Part shown: piece after piece, positions 32,202 to 44,709 of the stretch
How the letters are laid out: each line of letters starts with the position of its first letter
Numbering within the stretch: position 1 is the first letter of the stretch
Source: Dentipellis sp. KUC8613
Taxonomy: Eukaryota; Basidiomycota; Agaricomycetes; Russulales; Hericiaceae
Length of the DNA stretch: 64,000 nt
NCBI GenBank assembly: GCA_002286715.1
Contig: NSJX01000018.1
Coordinates: forward strand, 386,382 to 450,381
Direction: 5' to 3'
Notes under the pieces: generated by a model
The model's database searches: none
The model's input: the letters and a program-made list of their open reading frames with translations, nothing else
Told to the model about the DNA's origin: nothing
Position numbers and translations under genes: made by a program

Positions 32202-33835
32202 ATGTACAACGGACGCGACTTCGAAGAGTCGCAGTACTACCCGGAGGTAACGTGTTCTGAACTCTTCTTACTAGTTTCTCTCTAATTGGCGATCCGGCAT
32301 AGGCGTACGTAGAAAGGGGAAATCTATTCTTCCCCTCTGCGGACCCTATCGTACCGCTGACCTTGCAGCGGCCAAGGATTGGGCAGCTATACGAATTCCC
32401 CATGCAGCTGCAACTGAGCGCCCCAGCCGAGTTGGGATTCACTGCATTCGCACAGAGCGCGGAAACCATGGGACATCCCATGTCCTTCCCGTCTCAGGAC
32501 ATCATCGACACGTACCCCGCTCTTCCGGCCCTCCCGGGCCCAGCCAGCTACCAGTACTATGATATCGTGGCATCTCCGCCGATGCCGCCACCGCCCATCC
32601 TAGCCAGTGTCAAGGCAGAGGATGTTCCAATGAGAGTGATAACGACGGAAGCTCTCCATGAGGCAAGTCCTTTTGGTTCCTGATGTATCTATCTACCTCA
32701 CAACGTGATACAGGCTACCTCCTGCCGCGCGCCGCAGTATGTCCAGCAGCGGGCGCGCATAATCTCCCCACAACCGCTCTATCCATGCCAGATATCGTGC
32801 GCATCGTTCCGCGATGACCACGGCGGACGTAGTTGCTTGAATCGCATGCGCACGCCTGCACCGGCAGGCGCACCGGAGCCCGCGCCGGAATATCCGCCAC
32901 TCTTCACGCGTGAGGAGCTCGACGAATGGGCCACACTGGCCCGCGCGACCTTGCCGTCGCTCAATAACAGCCAGACCGATTCAGTTGTCCAAGTCAAGCA
33001 AGAGGACACGGATCCACCTGCTACTTCCACGCCGACCCACCTCAGCGGTGCTGAGATTCCTCGCGGAGGGGCCTCAGAACTGAGGGAGGGTGTGGCCCGC
33101 TCTCCACGCCCTGAAAGCGCGCAGAGTCGGGGCACCACGCCCGTGAAAATCCCTCGTGCTGAGTGCCCCCCCGAAAGGTCCCCCGAAGCATCGCCAAAGC
33201 GGCCAGCCCGAGCCCAACAGCATAGCCGCGGCGGGATTGCAAAGGAGAAGCTGCAGAAGCCGCCGCCATTCCTGGCGTGCTTCTTCTGTCGCGGCCGCAA
33301 GATCGCCTGTACACCGCCAAAGCCAGGCAATCCCGACAGGACATGCAAGTGAGTGTTATCAGACTGATCTTTGCGCGCGCTGGCTATTTGGGGGAGAATT
33401 GGAAGAGGCCTGTTTCTCTGATGGCCATTCGGCATTGCCCTTTTATGCATCCTCAGCGGGTGGTGCATGTCCAATGATGTCTATCGGTCTGTTATCACGC
33501 ACGATCCGACGCCGTGCGCTTTCACATGAGCCTTGGTACTCCATGGCATCGTCCCATCGATTCCACCGCTTTCGTCGTATTTCCATTTCATTCCGTCTCG
33601 GTCTTGATCCTTCTCCGCTCGTTGCTGATGCTGACTTTGCCCTTTCTTCGTCCCTCCAATTTCCCTTTCTGCCGCCGCCGCCGACGTCAGTCAGTGTGAA
33701 CGCCGCAACCTCATCTGCGAGTACCCGCTCGTGTCGCGCCGAGGACAGCGTCGTCCGAAGGGCCTCAAAGTCGCAGAGGAAGGTCCCAAAGTCCGCTATG
33801 TGCCCCGCCGCAAGTCTACCCTCGCGCGAAAGTAG
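32202..33835 (+). CDS. Zn2Cys6 protein with C-terminal zinc cluster (copy B)
   Basis: Join 32202..32246, 32303..32662, 32714..33348, 33691..33835 (394 aa). Same architecture as copy A: a Tyr/Phe-rich start, IISPQPLYP, a DDHGGR motif, FTREELDEWA, QVKQED, then a cluster CFFCRGRKIAC ... TCNQCERRNLIC and the basic tail (KVRYVPRRKSTL). The last exon is 145 nt in both copies and the splice phases match. The SAAPAQ repeats of copy A are absent. Intron 2 has a GC donor (GAG|GCAAGT), whereas copy A has GAG|GTGCGT there. Intron 3 is long in both (342 against 383 nt). Confidence 0.84.
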
Positions 33836-35167
33836 TAAGCGGTACGCGCACCCGGATGCTCAAGCTTTCACGGCCGCGCGCTGCAACCAATCGCGGCTTC
33901 GTAGTGCCAAGGACCTTCTTTCTTCTTTATACTCTTTTCTTTTGTTTCTCGGCTGCCAGCCGCACGCATGTACTTCAAATTGAAACCTGGCTTCTCTTCA
34001 CATCCGCGGGGCTCTCGTATCTTGTTATGGACCTTACTCGTACCTGCTTATGCGCACCTAATCCAATTTCTTGCGTGCACCTACCGCTATTGTCGTTTCA
34101 CCTCCACCCGCACAACCACGCCTGGCGCTCGTACGCACGTTAATATCGTACACGCCACTGCTCGGCTCGAGGCGCCGTCTTGTGACCTATACTGAGTCCG
34201 CACAGTTCAATCTTAGGTGCTGACTCACTGGCTTCGATCTATTCTTAAGAACACCCTCAGCGAAGCACTTACCTTTATGTAAAGGATCCACCTGCCAGTG
34301 CGTCGTGGGTCCTGCATCATACACAGTACACAACGCACGATAAACAATGTTCATCGCTCACCGCGCCGAGGAAGCATGTCAAAGTCTCGTATGGCCCCTT
34401 GCGCTCTGTCGCGATGCTGTCGACGTCTGGACGCTGTAAGATTGATAAGGCAAGAAGCCCTGCGCCCTAGCCACGCACAACGCTAGCCCAGCCCATCGCA
34501 TCCGCCGCGCGTGTTAGTTATGACGACAAGTAGTGTACACGGAACTTGGCTGCATGGGACGCCTTAGCGGTAGTATGTCAGCACTAGCGCTATGCAGTAC
34601 CGCACACCATCCACAGACAATTTCAGAAGCTGAGCCGCGCGTTTCCTATCGATGGCACTCTTATCTGCTCGAAACAGGAATTGATGTCGAGAACGGCGTA
34701 ACTCGTCCGACAAGGAGGCCTTAGGAGCGTGGAAGGAAGGATCATGAGTGTGCAAGACACCTCGATGCGGCTCCGACTCTGCATGCAGGAAGGGGCTCGG
34801 GAGTGCGGGAGTTGGAGCCGAGAGATAGACTTCACGGCGTACCTTTCACGTTGCATCGATCTGGAGGCTCTTCTGAGAATGGGAGACACGCACGCGCCTG
34901 CATGTTTACGTTGAACGATCGAGCGCCTCGAGCCCAGCAGGGTCGATCTGGGAGGCGTGTATAGCGAGGAGCTAATAGGAAATGCTTAACCTCATCGGCT
35001 ACGCGCCGGAACGAACGAATGTACTGTATATAACGAAAGATCGTGGGGTGGCCGCAGCCACAAATGTCACTGAATCGACATGATAGTATATACAAGAACC
35101 TGTTGAGACACAGTGTGAATTTTCTCCATGAATTACTTGTAAGCAGGAGAAAGGACGCACAGATATC
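33836..35167. other. Spacer after copy B
   Basis: Includes the 35-bp conserved block (34150-34185) and duplicated sequence matching 29.2-30.5 kb. No gene seen. Confidence 0.5.
34150..34185. other. 35-bp conserved non-coding block, copy B
   Basis: See copy A at 29519; about 315 bp after the stop codon of the second Zn2Cys6 gene. Confidence 0.5.
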
Positions 35168-36480
35168 TCATACCAGGCGCACTGTAGCAGTCCCCGGGTC
35201 CTCTTCAACAGCGGTGGCGCGGGCCATCGTCGAGCTCGCGCGCACTATGTGGATTGAGCCGGAGGTACTGATGCCCTCAGGGAGTGAAATGCGGATGAAT
35301 GGCTGTGTCTGCGGCTTCGGCGAAGACTCTGGCACGTGTGGCGGACCGGATTCGGGAGAATGCTGCACACTCATCTCAAAGGACGTGTTGCGCGTGAAGC
35401 CTTCGCCTCGCGCTACACGAAGTATGATGAGTTCTGGGGCAATCATCTAAGCCAATGACGCTGTAAGTATAGCGAAGCGCGGGGCAAGAAGTGGAAGGCG
35501 GTGTGTGGATGTACCTGCAGCTGACCGACGAGAGGGTAGATGGCATTCCAGGCTTGATTGCAACGTGCGTAGAGGACGGCCAATGCGAGGATAGAAAAGG
35601 AATAAAGGCTTGCCGATTCGACAAGCATTGCTGAGATGGAGAGGTATGGGACGTGCAAAAACTCGGCATCGACTATATGGCGCAACTCGCGCCGAAGGTA
35701 AATCAGCCGACCCACGATGAGGCAGGTAAGTAGGACGGTCGTGGCAATCGTGCTTGCCCAATAGCCGAGCGCATAGTCGATGGTTCCCATCCAAAGCTCG
35801 AGATCGCCACGTCCCAGTTGAACGAGCATGAGGGACCCAGTTACTGCGTGATTAATGATATTGAGTCGAGTTTCAGCGTTGCAATAGACGAGATGTTACC
35901 GATGGAGAAGATAAAAATGCATAGAGGGAGAGGAAGCATCCACCAATTGTACGCAAAGATCAATAAAAAGCGGTAGATCTAGGACGTGGTTGGATGAAGA
36001 TGGCGACGGAAGCAAACAGGCAGATGACTCACTAAGAGGCCATCTTGCAGCCAAGAAGCAACAACATTGAGAAGGGCGACAATAAAGTAGTACCTTGGCC
36101 TCGCCTGGTTCTGATGAGACAGGTATCCTGCAGGGTTGTCCGTATTAGGGCGGTCAACCCAAGCCAGATCTGCAATCCGAATGCCAAATGCATTTCCGAT
36201 GGTGCCGAAGGCGAATAGAAGGGAAACGAACGCCAGCAAAATATATGATTTACGCCTGCGTCGCCTCCGTTGAAGCCAAATCGCCCTCACGCACGATGAG
36301 AAGATCATGAGGTGGACACCTGGACATCACTTAGCTCACGCTTCGCGACGGACGAACATCACACACACCATAGCCAATAGCCCCGAGAAAATACCCGAGG
36401 AGGTACATGCGCTCGATGTACACGTCGTCCGGTGGTTTCCAGGCATGGTCCCTCGACAAACGCGAGGAATTATGCATCAT
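35168..36480 (-). CDS. Seven-helix membrane protein (agaricomycete GPCR-like family)
   Basis: Join on minus: 36480..36369, 36319..36033, 35978..35900, 35843..35515, 35446..35168 (361 aa). The N-terminus carries PPDDVYIERMYLLGYFLGAI, the signature opening of a large agaricomycete family. Hydrophobic segments follow (SYILLAFVSLLFAFGTIGNAFG; YYFIVALLNVVASWLQDGLL; MLPLPLCIFIFSI; STIATTVLLTCLIVGRLIYL; AMLVESASLYSFSILALAVLY; APELIILRVARG). A Ser/Pro-rich cytoplasmic tail ends the protein. Seven helices are plausible; ligand and coupling are unknown. The start MMHNSSRL fits the family's usual short N-terminus. The 3' end has a decayed duplicate at 30.4-30.6 kb. Confidence 0.8.
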
Positions 36481-37647
36481 TTTGTTTTGCAGGCCTCCGT
36501 CTCGTCGCGTCTGGTTGTCTGTCCTGAAGGCCGCGGAAGCAAACGACGCAGTATCTTGCGAGGTGGATCGAGCTCGAGCAGGTAAGTCATTAGCAAGAGA
36601 CCATCCCGGATGGCGCTCTGCGACGAGAAGGAAACAGAGGGGGACGTGACGGTGGAAGAGGAGCTTGGCTGAAGCGAGGCACTCGGCATGATGAAGTATG
36701 CCGCTTAGCGTGTCTCTCCGCGCCCACCCAAAAAGTACAAATTCATATCAGTAATTTCCTATACCCTGCAGCCACCGCCAAATACTTTGTCCGTCTCCTC
36801 CTCGTCCTTCTTGAACGACTGCGTCTTCTACAAGCAGATGGAGCATACGGTAGTAGTAAGTGATAGAAATATCCTCTTCTTCGAGCGCGACGCGCGACAC
36901 GGGCGGGCGGCCCGCTTCGCGCCATAGTCCAGCTGATTGACAGTACTGGGTGGTCAGACGAGCCTCGAGGACGCCTTGGGGATATTTGGGCTCCAGAATG
37001 AAACAGCAAGCTCACCACGCGTCGCGAGTCGATCTACGACGATATGGACATGCTCGGGACCTTTCACTCTCAGAGCCGCCAGGAACCTCGGCGTCGTAAG
37101 AGCGCGTGGAATTCAGGTCTTATTGATGTACTCAATCGCAAGCATCGCTTCAATAACCTTTTACCTTTCCCTGGGTCAAGTCGACCCGCTTATCTGGCCG
37201 TCTCGGATACCGCAGTCGCGAAGGCAGCAAGCGTCCCGCCACCGGCCCGCTGCTCGCTGGCGTTGTCTTGGATCGTGTCATGTGGTAGCCATATAGGCTT
37301 GCACCGTCCTCTTGCAGCCCGCCATCACGCGTAAAAAAACCGGCGGGCCCCGAGATATCGACGTAGGTTCGTGCAATTATCATAGTGTTCGATCGTCACC
37401 ATATCCCCCAAGCAGGTTTACCCAATGGGCATCGGCAGGCTAGTAGCATCATGAGAGTCAGTCGCTCTCCTCGAGCTTCGGTGGGCGGCACTTTCTATCA
37501 CCTTGCCCGAGGTGTGTCTTTCCAAGTTCTACAGTGGCACCTGTATATTCATGGAGTAACTTTGGAACGTCTTCGAAAGACTTTAGGAAGGACATCGGCA
37601 CATGCGTTCAGACCTTATGACGCTCCCTCGCTCGTCACTTGGGCTCG
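36481..37647. other. Intergenic with possible gene debris
   Basis: Minus-strand frames around 36743-37383 contain runs that look protein-like but are broken by stops, and I could not build a gene. A decayed gene is possible. Confidence 0.35.
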
Positions 37648-39608
37648 ATGAAGACCATAAATAACCCGACAGTGTTCCCGACTCCACCTGCCGCCAGAAT
37701 GCTGCTGAAGCGCCTCGGCTGCTTTACGACTTTCCTGGCGATCTGCGCATCTTCGACATGGGCCGTCACAATCCCGTCAAGCTCGCCTTCCACGGCGACC
37801 TCTGTGGATCCAGCATTGCTCAGCATCTCGCTTGAGTTCTTCGCGTTCCCCGGGTACATGCAGCTGCCATCTACGACGACCTGCCTCGCCAATCTTGCCG
37901 GTCTTCGTGGCACCGCGCCGGCTGTCCGTATCGGGGGAACGACGCAGTAAGCCCGTGTCACCCAATTGATAGTTGGAGTCCGACGTGATATCGTGCCACA
38001 GAGATAGAGCGACGTATAACGCACAACTGAGCACCCCAGTCAACTACACCGTCGCTTCCTCTGGCGACGCACCCACGTCGCTGACCTACGGGCCCCAGTT
38101 CTTCACACTCGCGTCCCAGCTCCAGGGCGACGTCACCGTCGGGCTCAACCGCCAATTGAATAACCAGGCGAACGCCCTGCAAGCCGCACAGCAGGCCAAG
38201 AGTACGGTGCACAACCTGCTCGCGCTGGAGCTTGGCAACGAGCCGGACCGTGAGTGAAACACGCACCTGTCAACGATGCCGTGAACGCGCAGAGTCTGAT
38301 TCAGTCGGCTGCTGCAGTGTATGGCAGCGGGTCCCCAATCATTGGTTCGTCGGGCTGGAATCCCAGCGCGGACGGGGCGAGTCAGAAGGCATGGGAGACA
38401 GCGCTCGCGCCCTCGGTGCGTAACTCCGTCACTCGGGCTCGGGCCCACTACCGCCGCCGACCGCACTCATGATATATTGGTTTATTGTCTCAGGTCGGCG
38501 ACATCTTCCAAGCCGCGGTGTACCTGTCCTTTCCGAGCTGGAGCACCGCGAACTTGGTACCGCTGCTCGGCTCCGCCATTAGCCATGTCAAAACGTTCTC
38601 GGGGCACTCGTACCCGCAGTCCGCGTGCGGGGGCGCAAGCACGAACCTGCAGACGCTCATGAGCCACTCGTAATACCATTCCACCCTCCTCTTGCCAGAT
38701 CGCGATCCGGGAGTGCTGATACATTGCCCAACGCAGCGGCATCGTGTCGTACACACGCCAATACAAGAGCGAGGCAGCCGCCGCACACGCCCAGGGCAAG
38801 CCCTACTTCCTGGGCGAGACAAATTCGGGTGAGCCACCCCGCGTTTCACCGTGCACCTGGACTGGCCGGGAGATGAACGTCGACATTAATGACATTAATT
38901 GTCATGACAGCCACCTGCGGTGGGGGCGGCATCAGCCCGACGTTCGGCGCCGCGCTCTGGATCGTCGACTACGTCCTCCAAGGCGCAGTCAACGGCATCG
39001 ACCGACTGTATTTCCACCAAGGCACGATCGGTAATTGCGTGAGCCTCTCCCTGCAGTGTCTCCGCCCCCGGCGCCACTGACATCGACCCCCGTCCGAACC
39101 CCTCCACTGAACACCTGAACACCATACCACCATACCACCACACCACCAGCAATACTGCTTCTGGGGCCGCTACACGACCGGCGCGCCCTTCTACGGCGCC
39201 TTCTTCGTCTCCCAGTTTCTCGGCACAGAGCGCGGCACGCGCCTCGCAATGCTCGACGACGGCACCGGCGCCGTGGCGACCTACGCGCTCTACTCCTCCT
39301 CAAACCAGCCACTCCGCGTGCTCATCTACAACTCGGCCTACTACAGCGGCAGCGGGACACGCAGCGCCGCGAGCGTGCCGCTCTCGGGGCTGGCGTCCGG
39401 CTCGGGCTCGGTGCGCGCGCTGCGGCTCACGGCGCCGAGCGCGCCGGCGCGCGTGGACCAGGGCGCGGCGGTCACGATCGGCGGCGGGCTCACGTTCGCG
39501 GGCGACTGCTCGCAGGCGGGCGCGCAGACGATGGAGACGGTCCCGGTGGCGGGCGGCACGGCGACGGTATCTGTCAAGGCGTCCGAGGCGCTGATTGTGT
39601 TCCTGTGA
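37648..39608 (+). CDS. GH79 family glycoside hydrolase (secreted), one junction unresolved
   Basis: Exons 37648..37946, 38002..38249, 38293..38415, 38494..38669, 38737..38828, 38911..39038, 39150..39608. A signal peptide is visible from the internal ATG at 37699 (MLLKRLGCFTTFLAICASSTWA), so that may be the true start. Recognised GH79 features: FFAFPGYMQLP, RIGGTTQD, the acid/base motif LGNEP, YLSFPSWS, SGHSYP, the nucleophile region FLGETNS, QYCFWGRY and a C-terminal beta domain ending EALIVFL. The family includes beta-glucuronidases acting on glucuronic acid side chains. The join between LGNEP and SLIQSAAA does not keep frame with the only visible GTGAGT...GCAG pair, so this may be a frameshift, a sequence error or an unusual splice. 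Confidence 0.8.
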
Positions 39609-40001
39609 GGCATGCATGTGCCGCGTGCGTGTATATGTACGTACCTTTGCCTTCTCCGGATCTTTGTCGAATTAGGATCACATTCGTGATTGAGTCGGAC
39701 TTGATTGAGGACGAATGGACGAGGAAGATGGAGGACAAACATCGGAACATCATTATATTATCGTACACGGCTTGAAGCCAATTAAGACTGAACGATCTAA
39801 GCAGCACGTACGCGTACCAACACAGCGAGGCGCCATACTTACCCAGTGCATACACTAACTACACTACACAATTGCAGAACAAAACCACACATACACACAT
39901 CCTCCCAACACCGTACGAGTACATGTACAAAGCCCAATCGATATCTAGAGATATTGTATATAGCAAAGCTCAAATGTTCTGAGTTCTAGCAGCGGATCAG
40001 A
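39609..40001. other. Intergenic between convergent genes
   Basis: 3' flanks only; nothing else seen. Confidence 0.5.
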
Positions 40002-43000
40002 TCAGATCTTCAGCTTCTCCTCAAAGAAGCCGAGCAGGCCCTCCTCGCCGGGACACCCCTCCGTATTCGCCTTGCGCGGGTCCGCGAGCGAAAAGTCCGC
40101 GCTCCAGCCCTTGAGCCGGATCTTCATGAGCTCGTCCCAGATGACCGTGGGGCTGCCCTGGTTGCGGCGGAGGAAGAGCCGGATGTGCTGCTGCCAGCTC
40201 TTGACGAGCGTGAACTGCGCGAGCGACGTGTCCGGCTGCGGCGGCGCGTCGCTCACGTGGTACTGCGGCGACAGCACCTCCGCGGACGCGAACATGCTCG
40301 GCGAGCTGAACGACGACGCGGACGAAGGCGTGCCGGAGGAGTGCGGCGAGCCGTAGGCGCCCCCGGCGCTCGGGGGAGAGGTGGCGGACGACGGCGTGGT
40401 GGCGGGCGGTCCGAATGGTGGGAACGACTCCTGGAAGGCGAGGAGCAGGAGCTGTGCGAGCCAATAGAAGGGGAGCGGGTCCTGCATGAACGGAGGGTCG
40501 TGCCTCTCCTCCGTGGGAGCAGGCCCCATGGTGGAAGGGCGTGCACCCTGTGAGGGACGCGGGCATTCGGGATTGTTCAGCCACATCTGCAGCCAACGGT
40601 GCAGGGAGAACTGCAGTGCGAACACATGCTCGTTGACAACCTCGCCCTCGGTGAGCGAGGCGGGCATTGGCGGGGCCGCAGTAGAGCAGCGGCGGAAGAG
40701 CTCTCCCATGATGGCCTGCATGATGATGAAGTGCCCGAAGGGAGGGATGACAGGCATGTCTGCTGGAGGAGACGGCGATCCTCCGGTATCAATCTTCAGG
40801 CCAATCAGGCCCACGGCGTGAAGAGCGCGAGGCATTGGCACGCCAGTGATGCGTGAAGTGCCGGTGCCGTAAGGAGATGCACTCATGGCCAGTTGACCCC
40901 ATGCGCGAGGGGTAGGTGCGGTCCACAGAGCCTCGTCGCACGGCAGTTGGATTGAAAACTCCGTCGAGTGGAAGGAAGCGGGCATGGCGAAGTAGATGGG
41001 GTGGGATCGGTCGTGGCAGTAAGCCAGCAGAAGTGCCCTAAGATGTGAGATGTCAGCCGAAAGTTCGTAGACGAGAACGACGTTCAAAGAACTTACCGCT
41101 TGATCGTCTCGTGGACAGCCCAATCCCGCCATGTCTTCTCCAAGACGGTTGGGTCATTGGTCGGGAACGTCTGGTGCGTCCAGGATGCGTTCCGGTCAAT
41201 GACATGCGTCTGCCTGATCATCTGAGCGATACGTCAGTATAAACCTCCGCAAACCCGCAGCGAGCGAACTTACCAGAACCAACATTCCATGGTAGATGTT
41301 CGACCGTGCCCGCTGCTGAGCATCTTGGTGGAAAAGACCGATGGTCTGCAGTAAGATGACGGTGATGATAATGTGCACTTGGTGTTTGGGATCCGGAGAC
41401 GGCTTCGCCTGCGACTTGAACGTGAGCACACGACCCAGCTATAAATACGCATGACGGCGGACTTACGAATTCACTGACGAGCACCTCACGCGACGTGTTG
41501 AGCGTGCGCTCCACAAACGTCTCAGCCGTCTTCGTCTTGACGAAGAGCGCGCCGCACGCCTGCATCGCGCGCAGGAGGATGGGCGGCTTGAGCTCGACGC
41601 GCAGGCTCGGCGTGTGCACAATGGGCATTTGCGGCAGGAACGACGTCAAAAACACATACACTGACAGCTCTGTCAGGATCGTCGTCGGCAAAGGGGGAAA
41701 GAAGGCACGCACGGTACTTCTGGAGTTCTTCCGTCGTCGGTTCTGGCACGTCCGGCTCTGCGGGCGGCGGCGGCGGGATCTCGAGCTGCGAGTGAGGCAT
41801 GACTGGGTCGACGTAGTAGGTCTTGCTGGGGTCGGGTAGGGGCGTGTAGGTTGGGGGGACGTCCTGGGGGTACGTGTTCGCGATCATGTCATACATAAGG
41901 TCGTCGTCGTAGTCAATCATGAATGGCTGTGTCTCCGAGGCTGCACCACTGCTGCCGCCAGTGAACATGAACGGGCTTGGTTGGAAAAAGTCGGTCAGGG
42001 ACGGCTGGGCCTGGGCAGGGGTGCTTGCGTCATTTTGACCGGAGGGAGGGGTGGAGTTCTGGGAGTTCTGAGTGGACGAGGCGAATATATCGCGGAAGAA
42101 TGGCTCGAACATGTCATTCGAGAAGGAGCTGAGGTTGGCGGTGTTTGCGCCACCTGCGAGCTCCGACTGGAAGAATGACGGAAGCCGCTCGCGCGGAGTA
42201 TACGATGACGCGGTGTTCGAGGACGCAGCATCAAAATTCGGCAAGGAACGAGTCTGCGATAGTGGGCTGCTGGATCGCATTGTTCCGAAGGATGCGGCCA
42301 TGTTTGCCTCCGTCAAGGGCTGAGACATCAACGCGTTAGCTTCTTCGATGAGTGAGAGCTCGGGGAAGGCGGGGTCGAGAAAGCTGCCAGAGTTGGCGAA
42401 TGCCCATGGATCAAACCCCGCAGACGCATCGACGTTGGTGACTCCCTGGGGCGCTGGTTTCGAGGGTTCAGACATATGTGCATCCTCGGAGCGTCTTGCA
42501 GGAGATGCTGATCTCCGATCCTCAGGCGACTCGGTTTGATAGACGCATTCTCGGCTGCGCGCTTGACACTTTGAGCACGGGTGGCGAAGGTCGCACTTCA
42601 CTTTCAGAGCTGCGCAAGCTTGACAGGAGCGCCTGCGCGAGCGACTAATAGGATGCCTGAAGGGAAGACGGTCAGTCCGAGTTAACATGATCTGCCATAA
42701 GATGGTTGTTGGACATGAAGGCGATCATCGGCAAGAGCAGTTAGGGAATGCATGTTGCAAATCGGCAACTCTCGCCTCCTACCGGCAAAGCGAACGTGGA
42801 GAACTTGACATCCTCACGCCATAGTGGATATGAAAAGCCACTCGAGGAAGACGATGCAGCAGATAAGGTGCCGCGGGGCGCCTCGCCACGAACAGCAGCG
42901 ACCGAGCGCTCAAACAGAGAGCGCCTCAGGGGCGCTACATGTAGCACGCATGGCAATCCAAGAGACCTCTCAGGAATGGTTCTCGTCAACAAGAACGGCA

Positions 43001-43515
43001 TCCTCCAAGCATCCACAGCAAGTCCGTGGATAGGCAGAGTGATTGACATTGGCACAGAGCCAGTGTGAAGGATATCGATCGGGCAAGACGGGTGATGCGC
43101 TAAGGCAAAAGGGACACTCACGATTCTCCACAACTCTTCTTATGTCTCGCCAGAAGGTCGCTGCGCGTAAACTGGGCACCGCAAGTCTGACGAACGAGGA
43201 ACAGTTAGGTGGATGCTGCCCAAAAGAAGAACATCCGACCCACCTCGCACCGGTAGAGCCTTTCGTTCGTATCTGGCGAATCGTCAGTCTGATGCCGGTA
43301 CATTGCGGGGTGTACATACGGTTTCTAAGATGGCGATTCAGGTGTGTTGTCCGCGTGAACTTCGCAGGGCAGAACGGGCAAAGCTTCGTCTGCGGCAACT
43401 GCGGCACGTTGCCCTTGTGAGCGCGCATGCGCGAGACGGTGCCATCCTTTTTGTACTCGACGGCGGGGGGTGCGCTGGGTGGGGGCATTGTTGGTTTGGA
43501 ATCTGCGGTCTCCAT
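40002..43515 (-). CDS. Fused C2H2 + Zn2Cys6 fungal transcription factor
   Basis: Join on minus: 43515..43320, 43272..43244, 43186..43122, 42656..41713, 41669..41467, 41414..41274, 41221..41097, 41037..40002 (912 aa, all phases consistent). Two C2H2 fingers come first (CPFCPAKFTRTTHLNRHLRNH and YRCETCGAQFTRSDLLARHKKSC). The second is assembled from exons of 29 and 65 nt. A 465-nt intron follows, then a Gal4-type cluster (CQACAALKVKCDLRHPCSKCQARSREC). After a disordered acidic region comes the fungal-specific transcription-factor region, with a C-terminus rich in Pro/Ser/Gly ending GLLGFFEEKLKI. The C2H2-plus-Zn2Cys6 fusion with a fungal_trans-like region is a known ascomycete/basidiomycete class. 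Targets unknown. Confidence 0.87.
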
Positions 43516-44709
43516 GGTGTAAAAGTACAAGGAGGACGAGGAGGGGGACTTGGACGGGCCTCTGGTGGTTGTCAGCAAGCGAGCTTTAGGGGTTAGTCAC
43601 CTCGCCCCGTCGGCTCCGCACCCGCCGCTGAGTCCGAATCTCGCCGCCTTTCCCCGCCTTCCCCGGCTCGCCGCTCGACCCACTTACAAAACTTGCCGTC
43701 CCTTCCTCAGCTTTCTTCCACCTCTCGAACTCCCCTCGACCTCGCCTTTCGACAACTCTACTGCCGCCATATTTTTTGCCGATTTTTTGGGAGCTCTTTA
43801 GTGCTCTCACATGCGCTGCTGCCGCGACGATACAGAGCTACCATCTCCCCCACTTCCGGTAGTCTAACATGTGAGCGGCCTCGCTGCAGTCGGTATCCAC
43901 GCGGGCACTCCTTTGTTCAGGACAAGTCTATCGATGCGCGACATCGGACCATGACGGGTTTGAAACTAAAATTCAAACTTACAGGCCAATCAAAAGGATA
44001 AACGCCAAATGATGATGCGCCAGACGGTGCCACCGTGCTCCGCGGACCGAGGGAAGCCTGCCTACAACGTCTCTCGAGGTGGAACTGCCGACGATCATTC
44101 CGAGGGAAGGTGGGTGGTCGAACCTGGATGCCTTCCGCTGCCGCCCGCGACGACGTCTATACTGTTCCCGAGGCCTCATTACTCAAAATTGCATGAACAC
44201 TCTTCCGAAGCGGCGTCGACTGCGGGGTGGCCCTTCGCTGCATACGGAACACTGCGAGGCAAGTTCGCACCGTGGTTCCGAGGTTCACCCATGCGTAGGG
44301 TCCGTGCCCCGTTTTGGTGACCAACCGCCGCCTTATCAGCGCTCTCCGCGCCTCGAGGTGGAGAGGTCTAACGCAAACCGTTCGCGAGGTATCCATGTTA
44401 CTCGTCGAGGGCCCCGGTGGGGCACGCATTAATGAAGAACAAATGCGCGCGGGTTTGGACTGATCCACTGTATTTACCGAGGACTATGGTACATGCAGCT
44501 GCCACACCGTCACCGTTTTCCGTGGCCCATGAGGCTGTGATGCGACCGCATGCGCAGAGTGGGATGCGGACCCCTCGACCGGACCTCGCGCGTCACATGG
44601 ATATCGATTCTACACTTCGGTACAGCTGTAGGTCTTGCATGGACACGATGACGGCGTGTGCAGTCATTCACAGCCCGGATAAATGCAGCATACAGAACTT
44701 GTGAACTCG
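43516..44709. other. Intergenic, about 1.2 kb
   Basis: Probable promoter and 5' UTR of the transcription factor. Contains a short inverted repeat GTTTGAA-7 nt-TTCAAAC at 43958-43978. No gene seen. Confidence 0.45.

Larger units (their letters stand above)
31876..35185. repeat. Segmental duplication, unit B
   Basis: Counterpart of unit A. It includes Zn2Cys6 copy B and runs into the 3' end of the seven-helix gene, so the duplicated unit originally spanned the 3' end of that gene. Copy B keeps the intact seven-helix gene; copy A has only a decayed remnant. Confidence 0.7.

Noticed and set aside
39119..39149. CACCATACC tandem units as a CRISPR-like or regulatory array
   Set aside because: A short, imperfect run inside a GH79 intron, in a eukaryote; simple-sequence DNA.
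40072..40821. Several plus-strand frames over the transcription factor
   Set aside because: Shadows of GC-rich coding sequence on the minus strand; low-complexity translations without motifs.
44009..44468. Overlapping frames of about 100 codons at 44.0-44.5 kb
   Set aside because: No start context, no splice partners and no domain; treated as intergenic.
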